Both the position numbers and the translations under genes were made by a program. DNA of 64,000 nucleotides from NCBI GenBank assembly GCA_031275285.1, contig JAISOY010000089.1, positions 1 through 64,000 of the forward strand, in the 5' to 3' direction. Shown one piece after another: positions 10,618-19,242 of the stretch (the first letter of the stretch is position 1; every line of letters starts with the position of its first letter). The DNA is from Bacteroidales bacterium. GTDB lineage: Bacteria; Bacteroidota; Bacteroidia; Bacteroidales; UBA4181. The notes beneath the pieces are model-generated. The model made no database searches, had not been told where the DNA came from, and saw only the letters and a list, made by a program, of their open reading frames with translations.

Positions 10618-11022
10618 ATGGAGGTTAAAATAGAAAGTAAAATAGGGCAATTAAAAAATAACGAAGAACATATTTATTCTTTTATATCCAATTGCGACAA
10701 TTTCCGGGAACTGGCCAGTAATGAAAAAGTGAAAAACTGGCAGTCGGACGCTGATTCCTGCGGTTTTACCATAGATGGAATCGGAGATTTGAAATTTCTG
10801 ATTGTTGAAAAAAATCCTTTTAATCTGGTAAAATTTTCCATAGAGAATCCACAGACAGAGAACATATTTTTATGGGTTCAGTTGAAGGCGGCATCTGCCG
10901 GAGATACCAGGGTTAAATTAACCACCAAATTAAATGTGAACCCTATGATGCAAATGTTTATCTCAAAGCCTTTGAAACAAGCTTTGGATAAGATTGTTGA
11001 AACACTTGAAAAAATGTATTAG
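10618..11022 (+). CDS. SRPBCC/START-like small protein
   Basis: A 134-residue protein from the ATG at 10618 (a TTG nine bases upstream is the only in-frame alternative). The sequence looks like the Bacteroidetes branch of the SRPBCC (polyketide cyclase / START-like) superfamily. It opens with a beta strand (VKIESKIGQL), then a helix-forming stretch (EEHIYSFISNCDNFRELA), several amphipathic strands, and a long C-terminal helix (SKPLKQALDKIVETLEKMY) that would close the hydrophobic cavity. There is no signal peptide, so it is probably cytosolic. Ligand and role are unknown. It stands alone between the fabG terminator and a lipoprotein gene. Confidence 0.7.
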   Translation: MEVKIESKIGQLKNNEEHIYSFISNCDNFRELASNEKVKNWQSDADSCGFTIDGIGDLKFLIVEKNPFNLVKFSIENPQTENIFLWVQLKAASAGDTRVKLTTKLNVNPMMQMFISKPLKQALDKIVETLEKMY

Positions 11023-11127
11023 TCATCAAAAATAAACTGTTCGTCAAAAAAACAGACGATAAGCGTTAAAAACAAAACAATTATATTTGCCGATCGTTGT
11101 TTATATAATAATGTATAATTATCAAAT

Positions 11128-13350
11128 ATGAAAAGGTTTAGTTGGATTTTAATTATCCTGTTGGGTACTTGGATTTCAGGTTGCAACAAAGATAATGACG
11201 ACTCGGGTAAAAAAGACGATGCCACTTTTATCCTGAAGAATGGTAGCATTATTGTCAATAATGACCCGGATATGAAATTTGTTTCGGCAAATGAATTTCC
11301 GGAAGGAATGTCTACAGAATCTGATTTCTCATCAGACAGGAAAAGGTCTTCATTGAAATCGGATCCGGAAAGCGAAACAGACGGATTAAGAGGGTTTGAT
11401 TACCGGCTAAAACTGGTTGGGAAGGCAGCGACTTTGGTCGTGAACGGCAAGACCACACAAGCCACCCATGTAAAAATTACGGATGATGCGCAATATGCAT
11501 TTGTATCATACAATACAGCAAAAGGTCTTTATGGCGGCGGGGTGGTGGTTTATAAGATCACGCTTTCTATGGCTCAATCGCTGGATGATATCAAAGCTGA
11601 CGTTTCTGCCGTATCAATTGTAGAAATGCCCAATGCCGATATTTCCGCTGTTGATTATTTCCAGGGGAAATTATTCATAACAGGTTCGACAATCGATCCT
11701 GAATTCGGATATAAGGGAGATGATAATCCGGCTTTTTATGCGGTGATGGAATTAGATGCTGCATATAAATTTAAAAATCAGGACCCTTTAACCATTACTC
11801 AACTGACATCTTTTGACGGTACATCTATACGTGTATCTAATGACAGGGTATACATTACTACAGGTGATGGTACGGAAGGAACAAACGGAGGTCTTTATAT
11901 TTTTAGTGCAACTGATAATTCCCTGATTAAATTCATTGAAAACAAGGATCATGCACGTTCAGTGGACGCAACAGGCACCCATGTTTTCCTGATGCAGGCT
12001 GAACCAGCACGCGTCACCATGTATGATCCGGATGGAAACAATGAAACCCAGATATACAGAATGGATACTGAAGCGCAACAGAAATATGCCAAATCGGAAA
12101 TCCTGGCGTGGAATGGTTATCTTTTTGCAGCAGAAAATGAAAGTGGCGTAAGAATGTTGGATGAGAACGGAGCCGTTATTGACAGGTTATCCTGTCCCGG
12201 ACAGGAAGATCTGGAGAAGCATGTTACCAACAGCGTTGCCATGAACAGCGATAAAAAGAAAAACCTACAGGGATCGGAAGTTTCTTCCGACATGTTGTTG
12301 GTGGCCAATGGAGAAAAAGGCATTTGCTGGTACGATATCATGAAAGTAGAAGGTAAGGACCGGATCGTGCTGTGCAACAACAATAATGTTTTGGCAGAAG
12401 AAGGAATATCCGCCAATTTCATTGCTTCAAAAGGAAACATCGTTTTTGTCGCTAACGGTGAAGGTGGATTAAAAGTATTGTATATCGGATTTAATGAAGG
12501 GACTCCTCCTCCCCCGCCGTTTGATGCATGTACGGATGTGAAACAGTATTTCAATAATGTCCAGTCATTTTTCCCTGAAGGAAAAAGCGTTTTCAGCAGT
12601 AATATTGACGCTGTAAATAAACTTTTTTCCAACCCGGATGATATTCCTAATGAGGTGGAAGTTCTTGAAGACACAAAATTGTTTATCAGTTTTATATGGT
12701 CCGGAGCCGGTTATAAAAACGCACTCGGATTCTTTGTAGTTCCATCCGTGGATGGAAACGGGACACTTAATCCTATGAGTAATAAAGATTATTATGACAA
12801 TTATATCAACAAAGAAGGTGAATTGTATACAACATCCGTTACGGTAAAAGTATTTAACAGGGATAAATACGGATTATTTGACAATATCACATCCGGAGTC
12901 GTTCCACAAGGCACATGGCAAATTCAAAACTATAACACATCCGACGGTAAATTCAAAAAAGGAGACCGTGTAGTATTTTTCCTGGTCCAGAACGGATGGG
13001 TATCTCAGAATAACAGGGTTGAAATAAGTTCGAGTGCATGGGCGCAGCCAATATTCATGGATCATGATATCAATAAAAGCAACCCGGGTCTGTGGAATTA
13101 TGCCCAGATTGGTAATGCTGCTCCCGACAATTTTAAAGCGATCCAACATAATACGTTTTATTCCGAAGCATGTAAAAGCGTTGTCCTGTTTTTTGAAGAC
13201 AAGTATACCGGAACAGACCTTGATTACAATGATATCATTTTCTCGATATCTGATGATATCATTGAAAATTCGGAACAGGGTGATGTTTTGAAAATCAAAA
13301 AGCCAAAATATACGGTTGATGAAAACGGAGACATAGGATTGACCCAATAA
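11128..13350 (+). CDS. Large lipoprotein with LVIVD-like repeats and C-terminal DUF4114
   Basis: A 740-residue exported lipoprotein. The N-terminus MKRFSWILIILLGTWISGCNKD is a lipoprotein signal peptide with lipobox ISGC, followed by an acidic stretch. Residues about 80-460 contain repeated short motifs (TDDAQYAFVSYNT, NDRVYITTGDGTEGT, WNGYLFAAENESGVRM, NIVFVANGEGGLKVLYI) resembling LVIVD/beta-propeller blades. The C-terminal part from about residue 470 contains FFEDKYTGTDLDYNDIIFSISDD, the acidic signature of DUF4114, which probably binds calcium. A proline run (PPPPP) separates the two halves. The function is unknown, with surface binding or adhesion plausible. A copy of the dispersed repeat lies directly after it. 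Confidence 0.8.
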   Translation: MKRFSWILIILLGTWISGCNKDNDDSGKKDDATFILKNGSIIVNNDPDMKFVSANEFPEGMSTESDFSSDRKRSSLKSDPESETDGLRGFDYRLKLVGKAATLVVNGKTTQATHVKITDDAQYAFVSYNTAKGLYGGGVVVYKITLSMAQSLDDIKADVSAVSIVEMPNADISAVDYFQGKLFITGSTIDPEFGYKGDDNPAFYAVMELDAAYKFKNQDPLTITQLTSFDGTSIRVSNDRVYITTGDGTEGTNGGLYIFSATDNSLIKFIENKDHARSVDATGTHVFLMQAEPARVTMYDPDGNNETQIYRMDTEAQQKYAKSEILAWNGYLFAAENESGVRMLDENGAVIDRLSCPGQEDLEKHVTNSVAMNSDKKKNLQGSEVSSDMLLVANGEKGICWYDIMKVEGKDRIVLCNNNNVLAEEGISANFIASKGNIVFVANGEGGLKVLYIGFNEGTPPPPPFDACTDVKQYFNNVQSFFPEGKSVFSSNIDAVNKLFSNPDDIPNEVEVLEDTKLFISFIWSGAGYKNALGFFVVPSVDGNGTLNPMSNKDYYDNYINKEGELYTTSVTVKVFNRDKYGLFDNITSGVVPQGTWQIQNYNTSDGKFKKGDRVVFFLVQNGWVSQNNRVEISSSAWAQPIFMDHDINKSNPGLWNYAQIGNAAPDNFKAIQHNTFYSEACKSVVLFFEDKYTGTDLDYNDIIFSISDDIIENSEQGDVLKIKKPKYTVDENGDIGLTQ

Positions 13351-13375
13351 TATAGAAGAAAAAGTTAATTAAAAA

Positions 13376-13457
13376 ACAATTAATGTTATACTTTCTGAAC
13401 GCAATTAACTTGATCAATGCGACTTAAGAAAACAATAAATAGCAATGAGTGCTTAAT
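13376..13457 (+). repeat. Dispersed intergenic repeat, copy R1
   Basis: About 82 bp, beginning ACAATTAATG and ending GAGTGCTTAATT. It shares with the four other copies the core GACTTAAG followed by an A-rich AATAAATA tract and TGAGTGCTTA. It fills most of the gap between the lipoprotein gene and the convergent engB, and its last bases overlap the engB stop codon (13453-13455). Confidence 0.85.
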
Positions 13458-14049
13458 TTACTGAATTTGTATGCTCAATAAATGATAAAATTTCTTCTCT
13501 CCCGTTTTTGTTTACAGAAGATGTTTCAAAAAAGACGGGCAGTTCATCCCATGTCTTTAACATTTCTGCTTTGAAACTTTTGGTATTTTCACTCAATTGC
13601 TTCTGACTGATCTTATCTGTTTTTGTGAATACTATCGAGAAAGGTATTCCAAATTCTCCCAGCCGGTTGATAAATTCCAGGTCATTAGCCTGGGGAGGAA
13701 TGCGCGAATCTATCAATACAAAGACACAATACAGGTTTTCCCTTTTGGTCAGGTAATTAAATAATGTTTTGTCAAATTCCTTCCGCATGCTTTTGGAAAC
13801 TTTTGCATATCCATAACCGGGAAGATCGACCAGATACCAGCTTTCGTTGATCAAAAAGTGATTGATCAGACGAGTTTTTCCGGGAGTGCCTGATGTCTTA
13901 GCCAAACTTCCATGCATACAGAGCATATTGATCAGTGAAGACTTACCGACATTGGATCTTCCGATAAAGGCATATTCAGGGATATCCGATTTCGGACACT
14001 CTTTTAGAGCAGAACTACTTTTTACAAATTCAGCTTTACGAATAATCAT
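13453..14049 (-). CDS. engB: Ribosome-biogenesis GTPase EngB (YihA/YsxC)
   Basis: EngB is a small essential Era-like GTPase for assembly of the large ribosomal subunit. The 198-residue length is normal. G1 is seen in AFIGRSNVGKSSLIN (about residues 27-41), G2/switch I in the KTSGTPGKTR segment, G3 in LVDLPGYGYA, G4 in FTKTDK and a G5-like ETSSVNKNG. The start codon overlaps the stop of the upstream phospholipase-like gene by 4 bp (ATGA), so translation is probably coupled. The 3' end overlaps repeat R1. Confidence 0.95.
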   Translation of the reverse strand: MIIRKAEFVKSSSALKECPKSDIPEYAFIGRSNVGKSSLINMLCMHGSLAKTSGTPGKTRLINHFLINESWYLVDLPGYGYAKVSKSMRKEFDKTLFNYLTKRENLYCVFVLIDSRIPPQANDLEFINRLGEFGIPFSIVFTKTDKISQKQLSENTKSFKAEMLKTWDELPVFFETSSVNKNGREEILSFIEHTNSVN

Positions 14050-14873
14050 CGCTGTACAAATTGTTTTTCAGATAAATCATTCCGACTTCGCACTGATTGG
14101 CTCATTTGTTCTTGACTATTATTTAAAAATTCCGCCAATTCGTTTATTTTGTCCGTGTTGATGAAATCTACTTTTAATTTCATCAGCATACGCCATGCCT
14201 CGGGATGATCCTCGGCAGCCCAAAAACGTATTTTTTTTCCTGACTTATGTACCGTAAAGATCATATTTTCGATCTTTTTCTGATCATCAGTTGTCATCGC
14301 TTTCCCTTTAGCTACACTCCATGGCATGCTGTATAAAGCCACTCTTTCCAGTTGTTCGGGGGTATAGGTTTGGTTTAAAAGACCATCAAACCAAATGAAT
14401 GACGGATACTTGTCAAAATCGGCAGGTTTGGGGGAATTACCGGTTATTACTATCCGAACGGCATTCGAATTAACTGATGGATCAAATATTTCCGGAAATT
14501 TATTCAGCTTATCAACCAAAATGTCAAGAGTCGGTATACAAGGAGTTTTCAAATCAATCATCAATTGGAGCTTTCCATCAGAATTCGGCCATGCTTTATT
14601 TTTATTTTGCTTGTAACAAAGTTTCAACGGTTCAATATAAAGAGCATCTAAAGTACGTTCCGGTTTGATTTCGTGCCTGCTATGAGCTACAAATAATTCC
14701 CCATCAACCGCATAAATGTCTGCCTCAATAGAACCAAAACATGCGTTATATGCTGTCCAAAAGGGGATTTCATTTTCGTAATCGTTATGTGAATGCGCAT
14801 TTAATGTCGTATACTGCGCTCCGACCCGAATGCAGAATACCAGGAAAATCAAGGTAAAAATATATTTTTTCAT
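14046..14873 (-). CDS. Secreted PI-PLC/GDPD-like phosphodiesterase (AIM6-like)
   Basis: A 275-residue exported protein with signal peptide MKKYIFTLIFLVFCIRVGAQ. The mature part begins with LNAHSHNDYENEIPF and continues with GSIEADIYAVDGELFVAHS, which is the layout of the PLC-like phosphodiesterase TIM-barrel superfamily: an HxHNDYE-type motif, then ExD metal ligands and a later HS. Other members are glycerophosphodiester phosphodiesterases and the AIM6-like group common in Bacteroidetes. A phosphodiester or phospholipid headgroup substrate in the periplasm is inferred, not shown. The C-terminal 20 residues are polar and extend past the likely domain. It lies 34 bp after the pfkB gene and overlaps engB. 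Confidence 0.75.
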   Translation of the reverse strand: MKKYIFTLIFLVFCIRVGAQYTTLNAHSHNDYENEIPFWTAYNACFGSIEADIYAVDGELFVAHSRHEIKPERTLDALYIEPLKLCYKQNKNKAWPNSDGKLQLMIDLKTPCIPTLDILVDKLNKFPEIFDPSVNSNAVRIVITGNSPKPADFDKYPSFIWFDGLLNQTYTPEQLERVALYSMPWSVAKGKAMTTDDQKKIENMIFTVHKSGKKIRFWAAEDHPEAWRMLMKLKVDFINTDKINELAEFLNNSQEQMSQSVRSRNDLSEKQFVQR

Positions 14874-14907
14874 ATTGATAACCGTAAAAAGGAGTCGTAT
14901 GAAAATC

Positions 14908-15903
14908 TCACAATTGCTTATAAGTTACTTCCTTGATCCGTTCTTTTAATCCGGGCCATTCGGCATCCGGTATCTTAGCCCCCATCACCTCGATTACCTT
15001 CCCGGCAAGGATGGTACCTATTTCTCCGCACAAAGATAATTTCATATTATTAAACAGCCCGTAAAGAAAACCGGAAGCATACAGGTCTCCGGCGCCTGTT
15101 GTATCAATACAGTTTACTTTTTCGGCAGGAACATGATATACATTTTTCCCGTTTTGTATGATAGAGCCCTTATCTCCTCTTTTTACGACAGCGATCCAAC
15201 AATCCTGGGCAATTGCATTCAATGCTTTTTCAGGATCCTTCAGGCCGGTAAAGGCCTTAGCTTCCTCGGTGTTGGCAAATACAATATCCGCATATTCTTT
15301 CACAAGAAAATGTAAAAAGTCAAGATTGTCTTCCACCACATTAAAACTGGCCAGATCCAGAACCACATCCAATCCGCTTTCTTTCGCCAATTCAACTGCT
15401 TTTCGGATCAGCTCATGATGTTGCACCAGATATCCTTCAATGTAGAAATGACTATAATTTTGGAATAAATCAGCATTAAGATCAATCGGTTCCATTTCTA
15501 CAGCAGCACCCAGATAAGTAGCAAAAGTCCGTTCGCCGTTCCGGCTGACCAGCGTCAATGCTACACCTGTTTCAGTTGTACCGAATTGCATGAGTGGTTT
15601 AACGCCATAATGCCTTAAATCGTTCTGAAATACCTCTCCTAAACGGTCATTTCCTACTTTCCCGATAAAAGCTGTTTCAAAACCTAAAGATCCCAATCCG
15701 CAAATAGTATTTGCCGCAGAGCCTCCCGATTTTTCGGTACGCTCAAGGTGTTGTACCTGAGATAACGCATTTTCTGAAAATAACCTGTCGACCAGTTGCA
15801 TGCTCCCTTTTCGTAATGCAAGATCCGTCAATAACTTATCGTTGGGTAATTCCGTCACTATATCGATCAACGCATTCCCCATACCAAGAACATTAATGTT
15901 CAT
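14908..15903 (-). CDS. PfkB-family sugar/nucleoside kinase (adenosine kinase-like)
   Basis: A 331-residue ribokinase-family protein. The N-terminal half has the first PfkB signature region (SGGSAANTICGLGSLGFETAF). The C-terminal signature is DTTGAGDLYASGFLYGL, with catalytic Asp in the GAGD anion hole. Overall it resembles the adenosine kinase-like proteins widespread in Bacteroidetes, but ribokinase or 5-keto-gluconate kinase relatives are possible and the substrate cannot be fixed by eye. It is first in a three-gene minus-strand operon with the PLC-like protein and engB. A candidate promoter within a perfect palindrome lies about 75 bp upstream. Confidence 0.82.
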   Translation of the reverse strand: MNINVLGMGNALIDIVTELPNDKLLTDLALRKGSMQLVDRLFSENALSQVQHLERTEKSGGSAANTICGLGSLGFETAFIGKVGNDRLGEVFQNDLRHYGVKPLMQFGTTETGVALTLVSRNGERTFATYLGAAVEMEPIDLNADLFQNYSHFYIEGYLVQHHELIRKAVELAKESGLDVVLDLASFNVVEDNLDFLHFLVKEYADIVFANTEEAKAFTGLKDPEKALNAIAQDCWIAVVKRGDKGSIIQNGKNVYHVPAEKVNCIDTTGAGDLYASGFLYGLFNNMKLSLCGEIGTILAGKVIEVMGAKIPDAEWPGLKERIKEVTYKQL

Positions 15904-15967
15904 AATTTTTTATGATTGATTATTAAAAGATAATGTGTTAAGGTTAAGATCAAGGTTTATATTATTA

Positions 15968-15989
15968 TTTTACCTTTACAAAGGTAAAA
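15968..15989. promoter_or_regulatory. 22-bp palindrome containing a -7 box upstream of the pfkB-like gene
   Basis: The arms TTTTACCTTT and AAAGGTAAAA are perfect complements separated by 2 bp. On the minus strand the palindrome contains TACCTTTG (15979-15986), a full TAnnTTTG match, pointed at the pfkB-like gene. It could be an operator overlapping a promoter or simply a symmetric promoter. No T run follows, so a terminator is less likely. Confidence 0.45.
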
Positions 15990-16009
15990 CATTAATATGA
16001 ATCGGAACT

Positions 16010-17152
16010 CTATTTTTTCCTGCTGTTCCAATATGCCCGTAAAGCAATGGCCATAGTTAACGGAATCATTGCTGAATTAAGCTTTTGTGGTAAAAATACC
16101 CAACCAGCCAATAAAAGAACGGCGATCATTGCTGTAGCCAGGAAATATTTTTGTACAAAAATACCTGGTTTTTTGGTGAGAAGAAAAAATGCCATGATCA
16201 AATGGGTCGGTAATGCCCATATAATATTCAGATTATTAATGGTATTAGTATGGTCGGTAAAAAACCATAAGAAAACGACCAATAATCCAATAAGACCTAC
16301 CACGAAAAAAAGTGAGAAGTCGAACAGTCTTGCTCCTTTTTTTATAAAACAAAATAAAACGGACAATCCTAAAATCAGACAACAAACCAGCATAGGCGTG
16401 AAAAATCCGGGTGGTTGTACGGCTGGCCTGTCAGGAATAAATATATCCTGAGTAGTTTTAACAATAGGCTTTCCATTATATTTTGCTTCGGCAAATGCAT
16501 CAAATAAATAATCCGGTAAAAACATTTGCTCATACATATTTGTCTTCTGATCAGTCGGTAATCCTAATGCGATATCAATCCCGAACCGTCCCCAGGGGTG
16601 GTTTCCCAGATAGAGGTAAATTAATTCCCGGTAAGTGAAATTGGCTTTTTCTTCAGGAAAGACAAGGCCATCATATGTCAGGATCATTAAGTCGCGGATG
16701 CGTGTAGCGCAATTATCCAGAAAAAAATGATACAGATAATACCTGTTCTCCGGTTGTACATTATTTATCAGGAAATTGATGACAAATTGTTTCTGTACAG
16801 AGTCAAGTTCAAAGACCTGTTCCTTTATTTTCCGGTTTTCATAAGCATATGATGCAAGAAACGAATCAAAATCATAGGCCCCCAAATAATAATTTAATCT
16901 TCCTTGTGCAAAATTACTATAGAAGTTAGGTGCATGAAAATCAAACATACCATAATTGAATACTGCATCGTATCCGGAAACCGCATCTCTTACGCGTATA
17001 GCACTATGCCCCCATGATGTAAACAATTCTTTCCCTGGATCTGCGGTTAATAGACTGATTTCAAAATTTTTATAATCCTGACCTTGGAGTATCAGGTTTC
17101 CCTGAATGAAGATCCCATATAAAAGAACACCTATAAAAACTATATTTTTCAT
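16010..17152 (-). CDS. DUF4105 / Lnb-like periplasmic domain membrane protein
   Basis: A 380-residue protein with an N-terminal signal or anchor segment (MKNIVFIGVLLYGIFIQGN). A periplasmic domain follows with the DUF4105 signatures LFTSWGHSAIRVRD (about residue 44) and HFFLDNCATRIRD (about residue 143). Their conserved His, Asn and Cys suggest a papain-like or NlpC-like fold. The C-terminal third (from about residue 245) has four hydrophobic helices. The same domain occurs at the N-terminus of Lnb, a lipoprotein N-acyltransferase described in Gram-positives, but function here is not established. Length and topology are usual for Bacteroidetes members. The gcvH terminator separates it from the upstream gene. 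Confidence 0.78.
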   Translation of the reverse strand: MKNIVFIGVLLYGIFIQGNLILQGQDYKNFEISLLTADPGKELFTSWGHSAIRVRDAVSGYDAVFNYGMFDFHAPNFYSNFAQGRLNYYLGAYDFDSFLASYAYENRKIKEQVFELDSVQKQFVINFLINNVQPENRYYLYHFFLDNCATRIRDLMILTYDGLVFPEEKANFTYRELIYLYLGNHPWGRFGIDIALGLPTDQKTNMYEQMFLPDYLFDAFAEAKYNGKPIVKTTQDIFIPDRPAVQPPGFFTPMLVCCLILGLSVLFCFIKKGARLFDFSLFFVVGLIGLLVVFLWFFTDHTNTINNLNIIWALPTHLIMAFFLLTKKPGIFVQKYFLATAMIAVLLLAGWVFLPQKLNSAMIPLTMAIALRAYWNSRKK

Positions 17153-17205
17153 CCGCTTAACAAATACTTTTATTCAAAGTAAAGTATATTTTATTTATAT
17201 AACAA

Positions 17206-17232
17206 AAACCCGGCAAGTTTTATGCCGGGTTT
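17206..17232 (-). terminator. Intrinsic terminator after gcvH
   Basis: A 10-bp perfect stem (AAACCCGGCA / TGCCGGGTTT) with a 7-nt loop. On the minus strand it is followed by TTGTT, and it lies 20 bp beyond the gcvH stop codon. Confidence 0.85.
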
Positions 17233-17252
17233 GTTTGTTTTATCCAAAAAGA

Positions 17253-17633
17253 TCAGGACTCGATGTGTGCCTGATAATCTTCCGGAGTAAGAAGGTTATC
17301 CAGGTCCCCAGGCTGGGATATTTTAATACGAATCATCCAACCATCGTTATAAGGTGACTTATTTACAGTTTCAGGAGTCCCTTCCAGCTCAGCATTGACG
17401 GCAAGAATAGTTCCGGCAACAGGCATATATAAGTCTGAGACAGTCTTTACAGCTTCTACCGTTCCGAATTTTTCACCTACAGACAGCGTTTCTCCTTCGG
17501 TATCGATGTCTACAAAAACAATATCGCCTAATTCTTTCTGTGCGTAATCAGTAATGCCTATAACAGCTTCATCACCTTCTATACGTATCCATTCATGCTC
17601 ACGGGTGTACTTCAAATTGTCAGGAAAATTCAT
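17253..17633 (-). CDS. gcvH: Glycine cleavage system H protein
   Basis: GcvH carries the lipoyl-bound aminomethyl group between the P, T and L proteins of glycine cleavage. The start at 17633 gives MNFPDNLKYTREHEWIRI, the usual N-terminus, and 126 residues; the open frame extends 21 codons further upstream with hydrophobic residues unlike GcvH. The lipoylation site is the Lys in VEAVKTVSDLYMP, and the C-terminal DNLLTPEDYQAHI fits the family. The other gcv genes are not in this window. prmA lies 108 bp upstream on the same strand. Confidence 0.96.
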   Translation of the reverse strand: MNFPDNLKYTREHEWIRIEGDEAVIGITDYAQKELGDIVFVDIDTEGETLSVGEKFGTVEAVKTVSDLYMPVAGTILAVNAELEGTPETVNKSPYNDGWMIRIKISQPGDLDNLLTPEDYQAHIES

Positions 17634-17741
17634 GATAATCGTTATTTGTTTGATTAGATTGATGGGTAAAAGTAAATAAATAGCTGATATAATCAACTGA
17701 TTTTTGTCAATTTTGTTTTAAAATATAAATATGGAACTTGT

Positions 17742-18578
17742 TTATTTTATGAACTGTGCCGCTACCCAGTCTTTTTTTGTTACATGCCTTACATATTTCA
17801 AGCCATTTCTTTTTGCTTCATCGATAATATCCGGTAAATCAGCCGTATAAAATCCGCTGACCTGTAACATCCCCTTATCTTGTATGCATCCCGCATAGAT
17901 ATGAATGTCGTTCATCAAAATATTTCGGTTGATATTTGCCAAGATAAGATCAAAGGAATTTCCGGATAAAATCCCGGAATCGCCTAGCTCTATTTTAATA
18001 TTCGTAATGGCATTACGTTCACAATTTTCAATGGCATTTTTATAAGCCCACTCGTCGATATCAACAGCCATTATCTGCCCGGCTTCTTTCATTGATGCTA
18101 AAATGGCCAGAATTCCTGTCCCGCTACCCATATCCAGCACTTTTTTCCCTTTCACATCCATATCCAGCATTAACTCAATCATCAATGACGTCGTTTCATG
18201 ATGTCCTGTCCCGAAAGACATTTGGGGAAGAATGTTTATTTTATATTCCAGATCGGGGACATTTGTATGAAACGGGGCAAATACGACACACCGGTCACGG
18301 ATGACAGTCATAGGGAAATTACTTTCCCAGACCAGATTCCAGTTTTCCTGTTTGATCTGGTTGATATCAACAGAATCGATCAGCATTCGATGTTCTTCGA
18401 GCCATTCTGAAAAGAGAGCCTTGTCAAAAGATATTTCCCTGATATATGCCTTGACTTCTTCTCCGGAAGTTTCAAAACTCTCAAAACCGAATTCGGAAAG
18501 TAAGGCTACAACAATATCCGCCGATGTTTCCGATCGATGTTCTTCCGTCAACGAACAAATTACTTCAATATAACTCAT
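17742..18578 (-). CDS. prmA: Ribosomal protein L11 methyltransferase
   Basis: PrmA trimethylates L11 using S-adenosylmethionine. The 278-residue protein has an N-terminal substrate-binding region (residues 1-90) and a class I methyltransferase domain with SAM motif I KVLDMGSGTGILAILA (about residue 145). The NINRNIL segment corresponds to the NPPY-like or NIL motif of PrmA, and FGTGHHETT precedes motif I as usual. Its start codon overlaps the stop of the Lrp/AsnC regulator by 4 bp, so the two are translationally coupled. Confidence 0.92.
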   Translation of the reverse strand: MSYIEVICSLTEEHRSETSADIVVALLSEFGFESFETSGEEVKAYIREISFDKALFSEWLEEHRMLIDSVDINQIKQENWNLVWESNFPMTVIRDRCVVFAPFHTNVPDLEYKINILPQMSFGTGHHETTSLMIELMLDMDVKGKKVLDMGSGTGILAILASMKEAGQIMAVDIDEWAYKNAIENCERNAITNIKIELGDSGILSGNSFDLILANINRNILMNDIHIYAGCIQDKGMLQVSGFYTADLPDIIDEAKRNGLKYVRHVTKKDWVAAQFIK

Positions 18579-19048
18579 TCTGAAGGATATACGGGAATTT
18601 GCCGTATAAAGCTTTGTTCCAACGAGATTAAAGTTTCAGTACGTGAAATTCCCTGGATAGCCTGAAGCTTATCTACCAGAATATATTTCAGGTGCTCGTT
18701 ATCATGAGCATATACCTTGATAAAAATAGAGTAATTCCCGGTAGTATAATGACATTCTGTTATTTCAGGAATTACGTTCAACTGTTCAACAACAGACTTG
18801 AACATACTTGCTTTTTCAAGATATATTCCCATAAAAGCACAGGTATGGTATCCCATGATCTTGGGATCAAGAATAAATTCTGATCCTTTGACAATGCCAA
18901 GCCTTGTCAGACGTTGCATCCGTTGATGTACCGCAGCACCTGAGATTCCACATTCACGGGCAACTTCAAGAAAAGGAACACGTGCATTCACACAAATCAT
19001 GGATAATATCTTCCGGTCTAAACTATCAATTTGAAACTTTTCAGCCAT
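18575..19048 (-). CDS. Lrp/AsnC-family transcriptional regulator
   Basis: A 157-residue feast/famine regulator. The N-terminal winged helix-turn-helix is visible in SLDRKILSMICVNARVPFLEVARECGISGAAVHQRMQRL. The C-terminal RAM/AsnC effector domain starts near residue 70 (CAFMGIYLEKASMF) and contains the conserved TGNYSIFIKVYA segment. It is divergent from asnA across a 194-bp AT-rich gap. In E. coli AsnC activates the neighbouring asnA, so an asparagine-responsive role is a reasonable inference. It overlaps prmA downstream, which would place prmA under the same promoter. Confidence 0.88.
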   Translation of the reverse strand: MAEKFQIDSLDRKILSMICVNARVPFLEVARECGISGAAVHQRMQRLTRLGIVKGSEFILDPKIMGYHTCAFMGIYLEKASMFKSVVEQLNVIPEITECHYTTGNYSIFIKVYAHDNEHLKYILVDKLQAIQGISRTETLISLEQSFIRQIPVYPSE

Positions 19049-19242
19049 TTTTCGTTAATTGAGATAAAAAAAACATTTTTTTTACGCTATTTAAATAATT
19101 ATTTATAGGCAAAAACCATTTATCTTAAAGTAAAATTAAAAAAGTCATTGGTTTTAAACTAATAAATCATCATTTTTGCAAACATAAAAAATTTATTTTT
19201 TATTTTATAACTTTCTGTTTAGTTTTTGTTTGAAATTATCAC
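19049..19242. other. Divergent regulator/asnA intergenic region
   Basis: A 194-bp, strongly AT-rich gap between the Lrp/AsnC regulator (-) and asnA (+), with A and T tracts near 19069-19085 and 19190-19206. It must hold both promoters and any AsnC sites. I found no full TAnnTTTG match or clear palindrome in it. Confidence 0.5.
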
